Below are positions 21,362-32,537 of a stretch of DNA of 64,000 nt, piece after piece. A model generated the notes under the pieces. It searched no databases. It was not told the DNA's origin and saw only the letters and a list, made by a program, of their open reading frames with translations. The position numbers and the translations under genes are program-made. How positions within the stretch are numbered: position 1 is the stretch's first letter; the number at the start of each line of letters is the position of its first letter. This DNA is from Megaustenia siamemsis. Taxonomy: Eukaryota > Mollusca > Gastropoda > Stylommatophora > Ariophantidae. The stretch spans positions 145,224,068-145,288,067 of the forward strand of contig JAVIAB010000051.1 of NCBI GenBank assembly GCA_032433765.1. Reading direction: 5' to 3'.

Positions 21362-22205
21362 ATTACATACATGGACCATATATGCAAGCTAGCCAACCCA
21401 TCAGAAACAGAGGAGATCAACGAGCTTCTATTTGCAGACGATCAGGCACTAATACATGAAACAATAGAAGACCTACAAGAACACTTAAACAAACTCAACA
21501 TCTCAGGCACAAAATACAACATGAAAATCAACATCAACAAAACAGAAGTCATGAACGTCGCCAAAAATAAACAGAACATCAACATAACTATAGAAGGCAG
21601 ACAACTAAAACAAGTAGAGGAATTAAAGTACCTAGGAAGTCTAATGACAAACGATAATTCTCAAACAGCAGAGATAGAATCAAGATGCAACAAAGTTTGT
21701 CAAATCATCGGACAGTTATCACCACTATTGTCCAACAAGGAAATAACTCTGGAGGCAAAATGAGCACTATAGAATACAATCTTCATCCCAACGTTGTGCT
21801 ACCAATTCCAGACCTGGACCCTAGATGCAAGAACAATAAGAAAAATAACCTCTACAGAGATGAAATGTGTTAGACGAATGACAGGAAACAGTCTGAGAGA
21901 TAAGATCAGAAATGAAGAACTGAGAAAAAAGCTAGGAATAGCCCCCGCCATAGAATACATAAGGAAACAACAGATAAAATGGTTTGGCCACGCGACAAGG
22001 CAGAAAGAACAAAACACAACACAACGAGCTTTCACCAAACGTTGTGAGAACACCAGACCCAAGGGTCGACCACGAAAAAGATGGGTCGATGGAATATTAG
22101 AAGCAATAGGAAACATAACAGCAGCAGAGGCGAACAGTAGAGCAAAAGACCGCAAATTATATCTCCCCTTGACGCTGAAAGGCAAATGAGGAAGGAAAGA
22201 AGAAG
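21362..22205 (+). pseudogene. LINE-D: end of RT domain and C-terminal tail
   Basis: The frame gives LLFADDQALIHETIEDLQEH (second catalytic-type ADD box), MKININKTEVM, a VEELKYLGSLMTNDN motif, and after a frameshift near 21765 RTIRKITSTEMKCVRRMTG, YIRKQQIKWFGH, GRPRKRWVDGILEAIGN and a terminal KDRKLYLPLTLKGK. Together this is the palm end plus the standard LINE tail. It ends GAGGAAGGAAAGAAGAAGAA, the LINE-D 3' end. The upstream endonuclease and fingers are missing. It lies between the two halves of LINE-C, so it inserted into or beside that element. This is the best-preserved LINE-D copy here. Confidence 0.85.
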
Positions 22206-23755
22206 AAGAATGAAAGTTGATGTTTTTAGTTCATTTGGTATGTATCCTGTATGGTATATGTCGTTGCATATGTCTGTAATCACTTCAATGCCAAATCTTC
22301 TAGTGCCTGTATCATCTCTATCTGTATGCTGTCAGGGCCTGCTACTTTTCCATTTTTCATTGTTTTTATAGCTTTTTCCACCTCAGATTTTTAGATTTTA
22401 TAGCCTGGTGTACATTTTATAACTGGTTTCCTGTCCCTTTGATCATGAAATAGTTCTGTTATATATTCCTGCCATCTATCTATAATATCTTTATTGTCTG
22501 TTAGCATTTTTCCTTTTTTGTCTGCAATGCATCCACCTTCTGTGGCTTTTTTATTTTTATTAGTCATTCTCTTTATTTCTGTGTGCATTCCTCTTAAGTC
22601 TTGTTTGCTTTCCATAGTTTCTATTTTTATACATTTTTGGCTGAGCCAGTCTTCTTTTGCATTTTTGCACATTTTGCGTATTTCATTATCTATTTTATTG
22701 TATTGGGCAGTGTTCTTCGCTTGTCTCCTTTCTTCCATTTTTTCTAAGATGGTGTTAGTTATCCATTTTTGTTTTTTGTTCTTTTCTCTTTTGGGTAAGG
22801 TGTCGCAGGTTTCTTGTATGCTTTTCTTTATGCATTGCCATTTGGTTGTTACTTTTTCATCAGGATTTTCTCTTCTGTATTGTTCAATTCCTTCTTCTAG
22901 CAGCTTCTGGTATGTGTTCTTTACTTGTATTGTATAGGCATCTTTAATATCTTTTTTTTTAATTTAAAGCTGTTATATCTAGTGGATTTGTTGATGAATT
23001 AGACTTTTGCTTGTTTCTCTTTAGTTTGATTTTCATTTTAATCATTACAGGATTGTGATCAGAATTAATATCTGCTCCTGGGTAGGTTTTGGCTTTCTTT
23101 ACGCTGTTACGGAACCTTTCTTTTATCATTATGTAATCTATTTGATTCCTCTTCTTATCTCCAGGACTTTTCCATGTGTATAGTTACCTTTTCTCTTGCT
23201 CAAAGTAGGTGTTACATATTATCAGCCTGTTTTCTTCGTAAAATTGTATTAATCTTTCTCCTCTGTCATTTCTTTTTCCTAAACCATGATTTCCTATAAT
23301 GGTCTTATATCTACCTTTTCCTACTTTAGCGTTCATGTCACCCATTACAATCAAGATGTCTGAAGATTTCACTTGCTTCATAACGTTATTTAGGTCTTCA
23401 TAGTATGCCTCTATTTGTTCATCTGTGTAGTCTTGAGTAGGTGCATATGTCTGTATTATTGCTATGTCGAATGGTTTTGCTTTCAACTTGAGTAGTATAA
23501 TCCTATCACTGTATGTCAAGTGTGTACTTATATATTTTTGTAGCTCTCTTTTCATCAGTATTCCTACCCCCCATTGATGTTCTGTTGTATTTTCTGAGTA
23601 TATAAATGTATGTTTATCGTCCTCTATGTACCCATGTACTAAGTAACATGTAGCTATGTTTATCTTTTTTTTCAGTGTCCGTTTTGTTGTTCTTTGTTTT
23701 CCGAGGAAGGTCACATGAAGGCCGAAGCGTTATGATTTTATTTTCTTCCTTTTTT
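22206..23755 (-). pseudogene. LINE-C 5' part: APE-type endonuclease, linker and start of RT
   Basis: The minus strand from 23714 encodes an exonuclease/endonuclease/phosphatase-fold domain: QWGVGILMKREL, IIQTYAPT, VMGDMNAKVG (catalytic D-x-N), GKRNDRGERLIQFYEEN, a TAA stop near 23183, then LYTWKSPGDKKRNQIDYIM and SDHNPV (catalytic SDH). A basic linker follows (22738-22391, KNAKEDWLSQKC...WQEYITELF), then KAIKTMKNGKVAGPDSIQIE and IYHTGYIPNELKTSTF of the RT N-terminus. The frame stops at the LINE-D junction. The enzyme family nicks target DNA and reverse transcribes its RNA there. This copy has internal stops, lacks the first endonuclease residues and is inactive. Confidence 0.85.
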
Positions 23756-24184
23756 AAATAAGACTGTCGCCGTACCTTGTAGGCGTACACCCCGCCAATT
23801 GCTCCAAATTCAGCAGCTTTTTTCTCATGAAGAAAATTCCCCCAAACAGGAAGTTAATACACACGCCAACTAACATGGTGTCTTGAGGTCAGTTCTCAGT
23901 TCAGGAGCATTTTTTTTTGGAAGACAAAACTAATCCTCGAGCTTCGGAACTCACTTATCTTCTGAAAAAAAAATGATTTCAAAACGTAAGGCGCTCTGGG
24001 GTCGTGCTGACCACATTACCAATAGATACACTGATAGTTGTATAAATTAATTCCAATATCATCACGCTGCTTATCCGCAATAGGTGAAGGGAGATTATCT
24101 TCACTATTGTTATGTGAACGTTTTTGATTGCCGTCACTTCCGGTCCAATATCTCATTTAAGTTGTTTGTTATTTATTATAGTGA
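23756..24184. other. Unannotated interval
   Basis: No gene is recognised. TGAAGGCCGAAGCGTTATG at about 23716 recalls the Penelope/hammerhead trailer but lacks the core. Confidence 0.45.
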
Positions 24185-24835
24185 CTAAGTCTTAATAGTA
24201 AAAAGGTTAAGGCATAAAAATGCGAAGCTGCAGTAAAGCTGAATGTGAGGAAAAATAAAAAAATAAAAAAAAATAGTATGTAAGAAGCTTTACGTGATAA
24301 GTGGACGACACAGACTAAACAACGTTTCGGCCCAATAGGCCTTCATCAGGAACAAACAAAAAAAAAACACACACACGCGTAAAACTAATAACGAAACAAC
24401 CAAAACAAAAACAATCGAAATGTGTTAAAGAAAACAAAATTAACTATCCTGTCAAAACCAAAAGGAATAGCAACCAAGTGCGGCTGTCGTGAACGTAGAG
24501 AAACGTGCAAAAGTGTGTGCAAATGCACACAGAACCCGAGGAGTTCACAAAGGGGTCAGTGTGCAAACACAAAGGAGAAAGAATCGAATAGTAGACTAAC
24601 AGGTGTTCAAAAGACGGTAAGAGTGAGATGTCTGAGAGTGGGGTACAATAAAAACAAATGAGGGGTAAGGAGCACAGAAAAAAAGGTATAGCGGAGAACA
24701 CCGAAGTGTCTCATAAGGGACTAGAGGAGAAGAACTATAAATAGCATGGCATAGTAAGTAGACCAAAGAACCCAAATATGTGCAGTAGAGAAGGCTATGC
24801 AAAAGGGAAGGAGCAACCAAAAGGATAATAATAAT
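24185..24835 (-). mobile_element. Penelope-like element 3' end, no coding part
   Basis: The minus strand matches the 3' non-coding region of the GIY-YIG element at 55740-56880: CCCCACTCTCAGACATCTCA, TCCTTTGTGTTTGCAC, then the CTGATGAAGGCC...GAAACGTTG block, GTGTCGTCCAC and GCTTTACTGCAGCTTCGCAT. About 650 bp are kept, and the element is cut off before its ORF. It abuts a LINE-A copy at 24836. Confidence 0.75.
24295..24356 (-). ncRNA. Hammerhead-ribozyme-like motif in Penelope-like 3' region
   Basis: The minus strand has CTGATGA (24343-24349), a stem II GGCC-TATTG-GGCC, then GAAAC (24324-24328), a short stem III, and GTGTC^GTCC as the candidate cleavage site (24306-24311). This follows the hammerhead order CUGAUGA/GAAA/UH. 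One extra A lies between CUGAUGA and stem II, and stem III depends on wobble pairs, so activity is uncertain. Hammerhead motifs are known from Penelope-like elements. Confidence 0.5.
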
Positions 24836-25535
24836 ATAATAGCAAAAAGACAGAAGTAATTGTAGCAACAAAGAAAAACACATCATCGTAATGGACAATA
24901 AAGACAAGTGGAACAATATTAAAACAGGCAAATGAATTTAAATATCTGGGAACTTTGTTAACCTCAGACGGAAGATGTACAACAGGGGTGAGGTTCAGAA
25001 TGGCTCAGGAAAAAGCAGCGTTCCAAAAAATGAGGAAGATACTGCGGTAATCCATTTTGGACAATAGAGACAAGAAAAAAAAGTTCTTAAATGTTATGTA
25101 GAGCCAATCTTACAATCTTAACATATGGATGTGAATCATGGACAATAGGACAACAGACAAGAAAATCACTGGAGGCTGTACAAATGTGGTTTTATAGAAG
25201 ACTGTTGAGAATACCATGGACAGCTAAGAAGAGTAATGAAAACGTTCTGAAAGAGGTCAAAGCAAAAATAGAGCTTATGTCCATTATTGGAAAGAAACAA
25301 TCAATATTTTTTTTGTCATTTAATGAGAATGGAACAGCTGGAATATCTTGTGATAACCGGGAAAATTGAGGGACGAATAGATAGAGGGAAGCAAAGAGAA
25401 AAGATACCAGACAGCTTAAGAGAATGGCCTGGCAGAAGGTCAACAACGGAAATGATAAATAACTGTCGAGATCGAAAGTTGTGGAGAAACATGATCACCT
25501 AAGCCAGTAGGCATGATACTTGATGATGTTGTTTA
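24836..25535 (+). pseudogene. LINE-A 3' end, longest copy in the window
   Basis: Begins with KKTEVIVATKKNT (just after the YADD block), then QANEFKYLGTLLTSDGRCTT, FRMAQEKAAFQKMRKIL, a frameshift near 25047, LTYGCESWTIGQQTRKSLEA, FYRRLLRIPWTAKKSNENVL, an IGKKQSIFF segment, MRMEQLEYLVITGKIEGRID and SLREWPGRRSTTEMINNCRD, ending GATACTTGATGATG. Frameshifts interrupt it and the RT catalytic residues lie upstream of the truncation. It lies directly after the Penelope-like 3' end. Confidence 0.87.
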
Positions 25536-26276
25536 TTTAAATTTAATTCTGTCTATCTTCACGTACATCGTTACTGCTAGTAAATATAAAATAAAAGTAA
25601 ACTGAAGTACGACTAATTATCAACATTGAAAAACAAATTGAGAAAATACGATTATTCAGCAGACATGAGCAAAGGGATGTGTTCTGTTCGGCTTCGCAGA
25701 TTGTCATTATCATGAAGCAGGAAAACAGAAAATTCGAATAATTGTAAAAATAGGATCGTAAAAAGCTGAAACGGTAAATAATACACAGGGAGTATCGTGC
25801 AAAAGGAAGTTGCTAAACAACACACAATTAAGTATAATTTTGTAATTCAAATGTTGCAATTTTGATGTTCTATATTACTGTTTATTTAAAGATGAATACA
25901 ACTGGCTGAAGAGCAGCCATAGTTTTCACAATGACGTAATTTCCTACTCCCATTCGGTTCCTCGCTAATGATTGGCTAATTTTGGATCTAGAGGAATGTG
26001 CCAGATATTTCCTGGAGCATTAGACGACATATGTGCTGGGAATGCCAGTCTAGAGCAGGAGTTTTCAAATTTGTTGAGGCAAGAACATAATTTTATTTTC
26101 ACGTTCGTAATAAATTTACATTCGTCGCATATTGATCAGAAAACATCTCATATTTGGATCTAAAGAGAACAAAAATATTTAAAAAAAAAAAAAACGTAGT
26201 AACTTCTCACAATCAACACTGTGCTATCAATGTTAAACAGTTAGCTCCAAAATTATTAACAGAATCATCATGGCCC
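25536..26276. other. Unannotated AT-rich interval
   Basis: No supported feature was seen. Confidence 0.5.
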
Positions 26277-26463
26277 TACGGGTTCGATCCTGCTTCGGAC
26301 CATATATTGTTCTTTGTTTTTTTTTTTTTTTCTGTTGTTGTTTATTTGTCATTTTTTTCTGAGTGCTGTAGTACATACCTCTTCCTCCTATGATTCCCTG
26401 AATTATCGCCTCGGAAGTTTCCCTCTATAATAATATTAATTTATTATTATTTGTCTCCAGTAT
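26277..26463 (+). mobile_element. SINE-3 copy, head lost
   Basis: Begins at GGGTTCGATCCTGCTTCGGA (box-B-like) and shares the following 180 bp with 26732-26905, including CTTCCTCCTATGATTCCCTG. The 5' half of the tRNA-like head is missing or replaced. Confidence 0.72.
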
Positions 26464-26673
26464 AAAAACCACAGGAAACTACTATTCGTGCAGTTTCGTC
26501 CAATAAATGTTTTACTGCAACACAAGTATTCAGCCCTACTGGGAAATACTTGCCTTAATAGGAAAGTACAGAAATACAATTTATTCCCGAGCTGTGATCG
26601 TAACCCTATGCTATAGTCATGAGAACGCCTTCGCGTAAGACATTGTCCGCAATAGCTAATTTTTTAGTTAGGT

Positions 26674-26905
26674 GAGTGGCAGTGATACTAAGCGTTCGGC
26701 TTCTTGTGGCAAGGCGCAGTGCCATGGAGTACGGGTTCGATCCTGCTTCGGACCATATATTGTTTTTTATTTTTTTTTCTGTTGTTTATTTGTCATTTTT
26801 TTCTGAGTGCTGTAAACATACCTCTTCCTCCTATGATTCCCTGAATTATCGCCTCGGGAGTTTCTCTCTATAAGAATATTCATTTATTATTAATGTATTT
26901 GTCTC
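26674..26905 (+). mobile_element. SINE-3 copy with tRNA-like head
   Basis: GAGTGGCAGTGATACTAAGC is box-A-like and GGGTTCGATCCTGCTTCGGA is box-B-like, spaced as in tRNA genes. A T-rich body follows and ends in TTATTATTAATG and GTCTCCAT. It is offset by 453 bp from the first copy, so either a tandem duplication or two insertions. Confidence 0.75.
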
Positions 26906-27247
26906 CATCAAACAACACAACTCTTAAAAACTACCACTATGGTAGACTCCTGGACCGAAAACTCCACTCACAGGCTAAAGAGGTAACATTAACCCTATGG
27001 TTACCGTCTCGGCGGCCCTACTTTATAAGCCGTCCGTCTGAGTCCGTGGCTACTTCTCATCTGACTATATTTCCTGTATCCTGAATATCTCTCATTCCCC
27101 CAGCCAATCAAAACTTTCCTGATTGACGATCACCCATACACGGCACTCTTACGTTTTTTTTGTCTGTCGTTCACGCCTTTCTCTTTCCCGTGACTCCCCT
27201 CTCGTTCACTCATCATTACCTAATCCCGACCCACAGCTACAATTATG
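26906..27247. other. Unannotated interval
   Basis: No gene or repeat is recognised. Confidence 0.45.

Positions 27248-27312
<65 letters not shown>
27248..27312. repeat. (TA)n microsatellite
   Basis: About 32 uninterrupted TA steps. Confidence 0.98.
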
Positions 27313-27316
<4 letters not shown>

Positions 27317-27324
27317 GTTTAAAT

Positions 27325-27487
27325 ACAAGGTATGAGAGGCTGACCAAGACTAACATGGACGTGTAACATCAAAATATGGACAAGTCAGCCTATTTGATCT
27401 GCACCATCAAAGGAAGAGACAGAGTGGAATGACGCTCCATGGTAGCCAAGCTTCGATGCTGAACGGCACTCAATGGTGATGATAAGG
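27325..27487 (+). pseudogene. LINE-C 3' tail, short
   Basis: The translation gives RLTKTNMDV, then after a stop NMDKSAYLICTIKGRDRVE and RSMVAKLRC, matching the LINE-C tail at 20367-20560. It ends near a GGTGATGATAAGG tail. Confidence 0.7.
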
Positions 27488-27924
27488 TGTTTATATACTG
27501 TTTACATACGGTCAAAGGCAGGCTATATTTGATTTTCTTTTGTGACCGCCAAACGTTGTTTTGCTGAGCAGCTTCCGCCAGGTCTCATTGAAACGAAATG
27601 TGGCTGTCACGACTAGGTCTCGGATCTTTATGAACAAATATGTTGTCAGAAAAACCGAGCCCTAACCATGGCCAACAGAAAAATGAACACGTACTTCAAT
27701 TTGGCTACAAATCATGGATCATTATTAAAGAATTGGTGGCTTGCAAAAATCGTTTTAACCTCAGTTTTGATGGCTGCATCATCAATTAAAACTGAGAAAA
27801 GATGAGCGAAAAAAATTGCTATAAATCCTCATTCATTTTGTGTCTGGTTTTCTGTTTACGTGTTTCAAATTGACTTATTCACAATATAATCCGGTTAGAG
27901 TCACAAGGCTACACACATGCCTGC
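27488..27924. other. Unannotated interval
   Basis: No supported feature was seen. Confidence 0.45.
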
Positions 27925-28376
27925 ATACTATGTGATTCGATGAGCATGATAAAAGAAAGTGATGGCGGGCTCTGTACGCAGGCAATGTGTAGAGTCATTA
28001 AATAGTCAAAAATACGTAGGGAAACGCCCCCTTTGTCTACGTCCCTGGTCATGCGGGAGTACGGGGAAATGAAAGAGTGGACAGTTTGGCTAGCTGCGCT
28101 GTCGTTGAGGACGGGCAACCAATGGATCGGGCAGACATCACCACTGCCCTCCGAGATGTGGGAAGGACAAAGGACTTCGAAGAACCATGAATTCACGTCA
28201 CTTCTTCTGATGAAAGAGATGGGAGTTAAGATAGGCACAGCCAGAAACGAGAAAATTAGTGGGCGTGTAAGAAGATCAACGTAGAACTGGAGTCGTCTGT
28301 CACTGGACACTGCCAGATTTGCTGAGGAGGGGATCTGAGTACTTATGTACAAGTTCGGATAGCAATGATGTTGACC
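27925..28376 (+). pseudogene. LINE-G: RNase H C-terminal part and terminal region
   Basis: One frame reads VYVPGHAGVRGNERVDSLA, then MDRADITTALRDVGRTKDF, then a stop. VPGHxGxxGNExxDxLA is the RNase H signature carried by several LINE polyproteins, with the catalytic H-and-D region. Further on, out of frame, come SSVTGHCQIC and STYVQVRIAMMLTK-like codons, a short cysteine-containing tail. RNase H removes the RNA template. No RT remains and stops break the frame. Confidence 0.8.
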
Positions 28377-28377
28377 A

Positions 28378-28443
28378 AAAAATAACTCAATAATTCAATA
28401 ACTCAATAATTCAATAACTCAATAATTCAATAACTCAATAATT
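28378..28443. repeat. 16-bp tandem repeat, about 4 copies
   Basis: AATAACTCAATAATTC is repeated immediately after the LINE-G end, possibly the element's own tail repeat. Confidence 0.85.
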
Positions 28444-28872
28444 TAATATGCACAATAGTTTAAGAAACATTCACGAGTAACGTTAATAGCACTGACTTAG
28501 TGGCCACATGTTTAAGACCACTGGACGTGAGTTATCGGGGTGAGATGTGCTATTTGTTTGAAAGGTTATTAAATGCCATAACCGAGAATACCGTGCCGAC
28601 TTCGTCATTTCCTGTCAATTATAAGTTGTGACGGAAATAAATTGTGGTTTAGCCAAGTTAATTAAATCAGCATGTAGCATATCTTGCTTAATAGTTGTAT
28701 AGTGTTATAACTTCATGCTGCGCTGTTTATTCGTTTGCTTTAAAGTTCTCTTTGACATTCTCAAATTGATCATTCTGAAAAGGCAGCAATCAACCTAATG
28801 AAGGCCACGGTTACCTACATCACCTACATAAGCCTTATGCCGGAAGAGTCAAGAATCATACTCCAGGTTGAT
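28444..28872. other. Unannotated interval
   Basis: No gene or repeat was seen. Confidence 0.45.
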
Positions 28873-30202
28873 GACAATGTGAGTAATCTATGATAGGTTG
28901 GAGGCATGGTGTCCATGAAACAATGTGAGTAATCTATGATAGACTGGAGGAATGGTGTCCATGAAACAATGTGAGTAATCTATGATAGGTTGGAGGCATG
29001 GTGTCCATGAAACAATGTGAGTAATCTATGATAGACTGGAGGAATGGTGTCCATGAAACAATGTGAGTAATCTATGATAGGTTGGAGGCATGGTGTCCAT
29101 GAAACAATGTGAGTAATCTATGATAGGTTGGAGGCATGGTGTCCATGAAACAATGTGAGTAATCTATGATAGGTTGGAGGCATGGTGTCCATGAAACAAT
29201 GTGAGTAATCTATGATAGGTTGGAGGCATGGTGTCCATGAAACAATGTGAGTAATCTATGATAGGTTGGAGGCATGGTGTCCATGAAACAATGTGAGTAA
29301 TCTTTGATAGGTTGGAGGCATGGTGTCCATGAAACAATGTGAGTAATCTATGATAGACTGGAGGAATGGTGTCCATGAAACAATGTGAGTAATCTATGAT
29401 AGGTTGGAGGCATGGTGTCCATGAAACAATGTGAGTAATCTATGATAGGTTGGAGGCATGGTGTCCATGAAACAATGTGAGTAATCTATGATATGTTGAA
29501 GTTACGGTGTCCATGAAACAATGTGAGAAATCTATGATAGGTTGGAGGCGTGGTGTCCATGAAACAATGTGAGTAATCTATGACAGGTTGGAGGCATGGT
29601 GTCCATGAAACAATGTGAGTAATCTATGATAGGTTGGAGGCATGGCGTCCATGAAACAATGTGAGTAATCTATGATATATTGAAGTTACGGTTTCCATGA
29701 AACAATATGAGAAATCTATGATAGGTTGGAGGCATGGTGTCCATGAAACAATGTGAGTAATCTATGACAGGTTGAAGTTACGGTGTCCATGAAAAAATGT
29801 GAGTAATCTATGACAGGTTGAAGTTACGGTGTCCATGAACAAATGTGAGTAATCTATGACAGGTTGAAGTTACGGTGTCCATGAAACAATGTGAGTAATC
29901 TATGACAGGTTGAAGGCATGGTGTCCATGATACAATGTGAGTAATCTATGACAGGTTGAAGGCATGGTGTCCATGATACAATGTGGGTAATCTATAATAG
30001 GTTGAAGGCATGGTGTCCATGATACAATGTGAGTAATCTATGACAGGTTGAAGGCATGGTGTCCATGATACAATGTGAGTAATCTATAATAGGTTGAAGG
30101 CATGGTGTCCATGATACAATGTGAGTAATCTATAATAGGTTGAAGGCATGGTGTCCATGATACAATGTGAGTAATCTATAATAGGTTGAAGGCATGGTGT
30201 CA
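28873..30202. repeat. 46-bp minisatellite, about 29 copies in variant blocks
   Basis: The period is 46 bp with core AATGTGAGTAATCTATGATA. The left part carries GGTTGGAGGCATGG or GACTGGAGGAATGG, the middle GGTTGAAGTTACGG, and the right GGTTGAAGGCATGG with GATACAATG. The blocks show local spread of variants. Confidence 0.95.
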
Positions 30203-30461
30203 AAGAAAGTATATGTTAAAGAGAGAGAGAAAGAGGAAGACATAGCTAAAGAGATTGGGATATCAACATTACAAAAATACAGCTATTAACACAGATAAGA
30301 GAAAGATATGTTGAAATATCACTAAATGAATGACCCTGACCAAGCAGGGTATGGCAGTTACAAGGTTGACATGAAACTTAAAGAAAAAGTAGGCCATGAA
30401 GATTGCTACAATAAAGATACAGTTCCTGAATCTAAACAGATTAACATTCCACAGAGGGGAG
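30203..30461. other. Unannotated spacer with GA-rich patch
   Basis: A GAGAGAGAGAAAGAGGAAG tract lies at about 30221-30238. Confidence 0.5.
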
Positions 30462-30586
30462 GTAACTTGGGCGCCGTGGCACGGTAAACAGTCAACAGCA
30501 GAAATGATACGATGAACTTAGAACAAATGTGGAAGGATACGATCGCCTACGAGGACCGGTATGGCACATCGTGTTGATGAATAGAT
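30462..30586 (+). pseudogene. LINE-B 3' tail, short and degraded
   Basis: AACAGTCAACAGCAGAAATG, GGAAGGATACGATCGCCTAC and CCGGTATGGCACATC match the last 120 bp of LINE-B (compare 37735-37845 and, inverted, 53825-53930). Confidence 0.72.
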
Positions 30587-31907
30587 CACAATTAGGAAGA
30601 ACGATATTGTGTTATATTCATTGAAGGGTCTGCGTTGCGTTATTGGATTTTGGTATGCGGTTTCTCTTGTAAATTCTAGATTAAAATCATTTCAGAACAG
30701 AGTGGAGTATGCTTTGTAACAATATCTAGGTAGAGAATTTGAGAAAAAACACTTGCAGCTGTCCTCAAATATGGTTTAATGATGAATGAATGGGGCAATT
30801 ATTATGCAAGACGTTCCATTAGTGCAATAGAAGGCTCAACATAAACGTTTCCACCATCGAAGGATGACATTATATGTATATATAGCCTTCGAGATTAAAT
30901 TGTAAAGACTCGCGTGGACATATTGGAAGTTACGTTGGGATGGATGACGATGAAAGAGAGGCCGCCCTCCTGGACTTCTGTGATGAAAACAATTGTGAAT
31001 GTTTCGTCTAGCAAGCCCTCAACAGTTTGTTATTAAACATTAATGTTGACGAAGACACTCTTAAGACAAGTTACACAAAAAAGTTAAATAATTAAAATGG
31101 TAAACAATAAGAGCGAGTTCGGCGCGTGCAAGCATAATCAGGATTCATTTTGTCTTGTGCCTCTGAGTACCCATAGGCTTGTCTGAAGTGCTGTGATTTT
31201 AACTCTTAAGTATTAAGAGTAAGTAAAAAAAAAATAGAAACAGAAATAGATGGACAATGAACGAAATAATAACATAACTGTGTATATTTTATAAGTATTT
31301 AATTTCTAATTAATAAATGACTGAGTTGTAAATGAGGAAAGTCTGGATTTGATTAGCAAACGTTCCAACCGCTAATATAAAAAAATTCATTGTGCAGGTG
31401 ATCAGTCTAAAATCGATGGTTTAAATTCAAGTTATAAAACTAGTCAATATGCGAGTGAATCTTTCAACATTCATCTAAATAATTTTGCTACAAATTGTAT
31501 CTATCTTTTTTTCACTTCTTCCTGTTCCTATATTTCTGTAGTTTCCTTCCCTTCCAGTCTTTATCGCTAAGACATGAATTTACTCTTTCAAATGTCTCCA
31601 ACGAGTCCATGTTCGTCGATGAACACAATGGCGGACAGGCTAGAATCGGTCTGGTGTAAACATGCTCTCCACATTTCGTTATATTTACTTTGTCGACACT
31701 AAACAAAAGTGATCAAATCCTCAATCCTTCTCTTTAGTGCAGCTGTCAGAGATAACAGAAAGCGCGTAGAACTAAGATAATGTTCAGTTTCCGCCCTCGA
31801 CGTCGGGTTCGTTGAATAGTATCAGGACACTGTTGATTTCTGTGACAGCTTCCTGCAGCGTATGTTTGAATTGTTGAGATCCCAAGATTTAAGTTTGTTG
31901 CCTATGT
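30587..31907. other. Unannotated AT-rich interval
   Basis: No tandem repeat or RNA gene was seen. A short open stretch at about 30945 (EREAALLDFCDENN) faintly recalls a LINE endonuclease motif but cannot be extended. Confidence 0.5.
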
Positions 31908-32166
31908 TGTTGTGTAGCGGAGGTGAGGGTTTAGTTGTTGTGTAGCGGAGGTGAGGGTTTAGTTGTTGTGTAGCGGAGGTGTGGGTTTAGTTGTTGTGTA
32001 GCGGAGGTGAGGGTTTAGTTGTTGTGTAGCGGAGGTGTGGGTTTAGTTGTTGTGTAGCGGAGGTGTGGGTTTAGTTGTTGTGTAGCGGAGGTGTGGGCTT
32101 AGTTGTTGTGTAGCGGAGGTGTGGGTTTAGTTGTGGTGTAGCGGAGGTGTGGGTTTAGTTTTGGTG
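31908..32166. repeat. 28-bp minisatellite, 9 copies
   Basis: The unit contains TAGTTGTTGTGTAGCGGAGG and GTGAGGGTT or GTGTGGGTT; the last copies have TTGTGG or TTTTGG variants. Confidence 0.94.
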
Positions 32167-32469
32167 TTGGGGGAGGGGGGATATGAGGAGAAGAGGTCAT
32201 GGGAAGTGGAAGGATTTATAGGGAACTTTTTTTTTATGAAGCTTCACAGTAGCTTCACCTTGGGGGTGCGAATCTGTCTGATTATGGATTCATGATGGAA
32301 CTAATAGAAAAAATAAATAGCCCTTATATGTTCTGATGCAAATATTTCTCTTAACTTGAAATCAGCCATGCCGAAGACGGATGTGTCGGGCCGGAATATG
32401 CAAATATCGTCTCTTTGCGGTAAACTAGCTACACAACATACCCAAGCTCACTAAATGAGGGAGGATTAT
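32167..32469. other. Unannotated spacer
   Basis: Nothing supported. Confidence 0.4.
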
Positions 32470-32537
32470 TGATGATGATGATGATGATGATAATGATGAT
32501 GATGATAATGATGATGATGATAATGATGATGATGATA
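32470..32537. repeat. (GAT)n microsatellite with AAT interruptions
   Basis: GATGATGATGATAAT blocks. On the minus strand this gives a His-rich stretch that I do not treat as coding. Confidence 0.95.

Noticed and set aside
30940..31060. Stretch reading EREAALLDFCDENN, similar to a LINE endonuclease segment
   Set aside because: Similarity covers only about 14 residues and cannot be extended in either direction.
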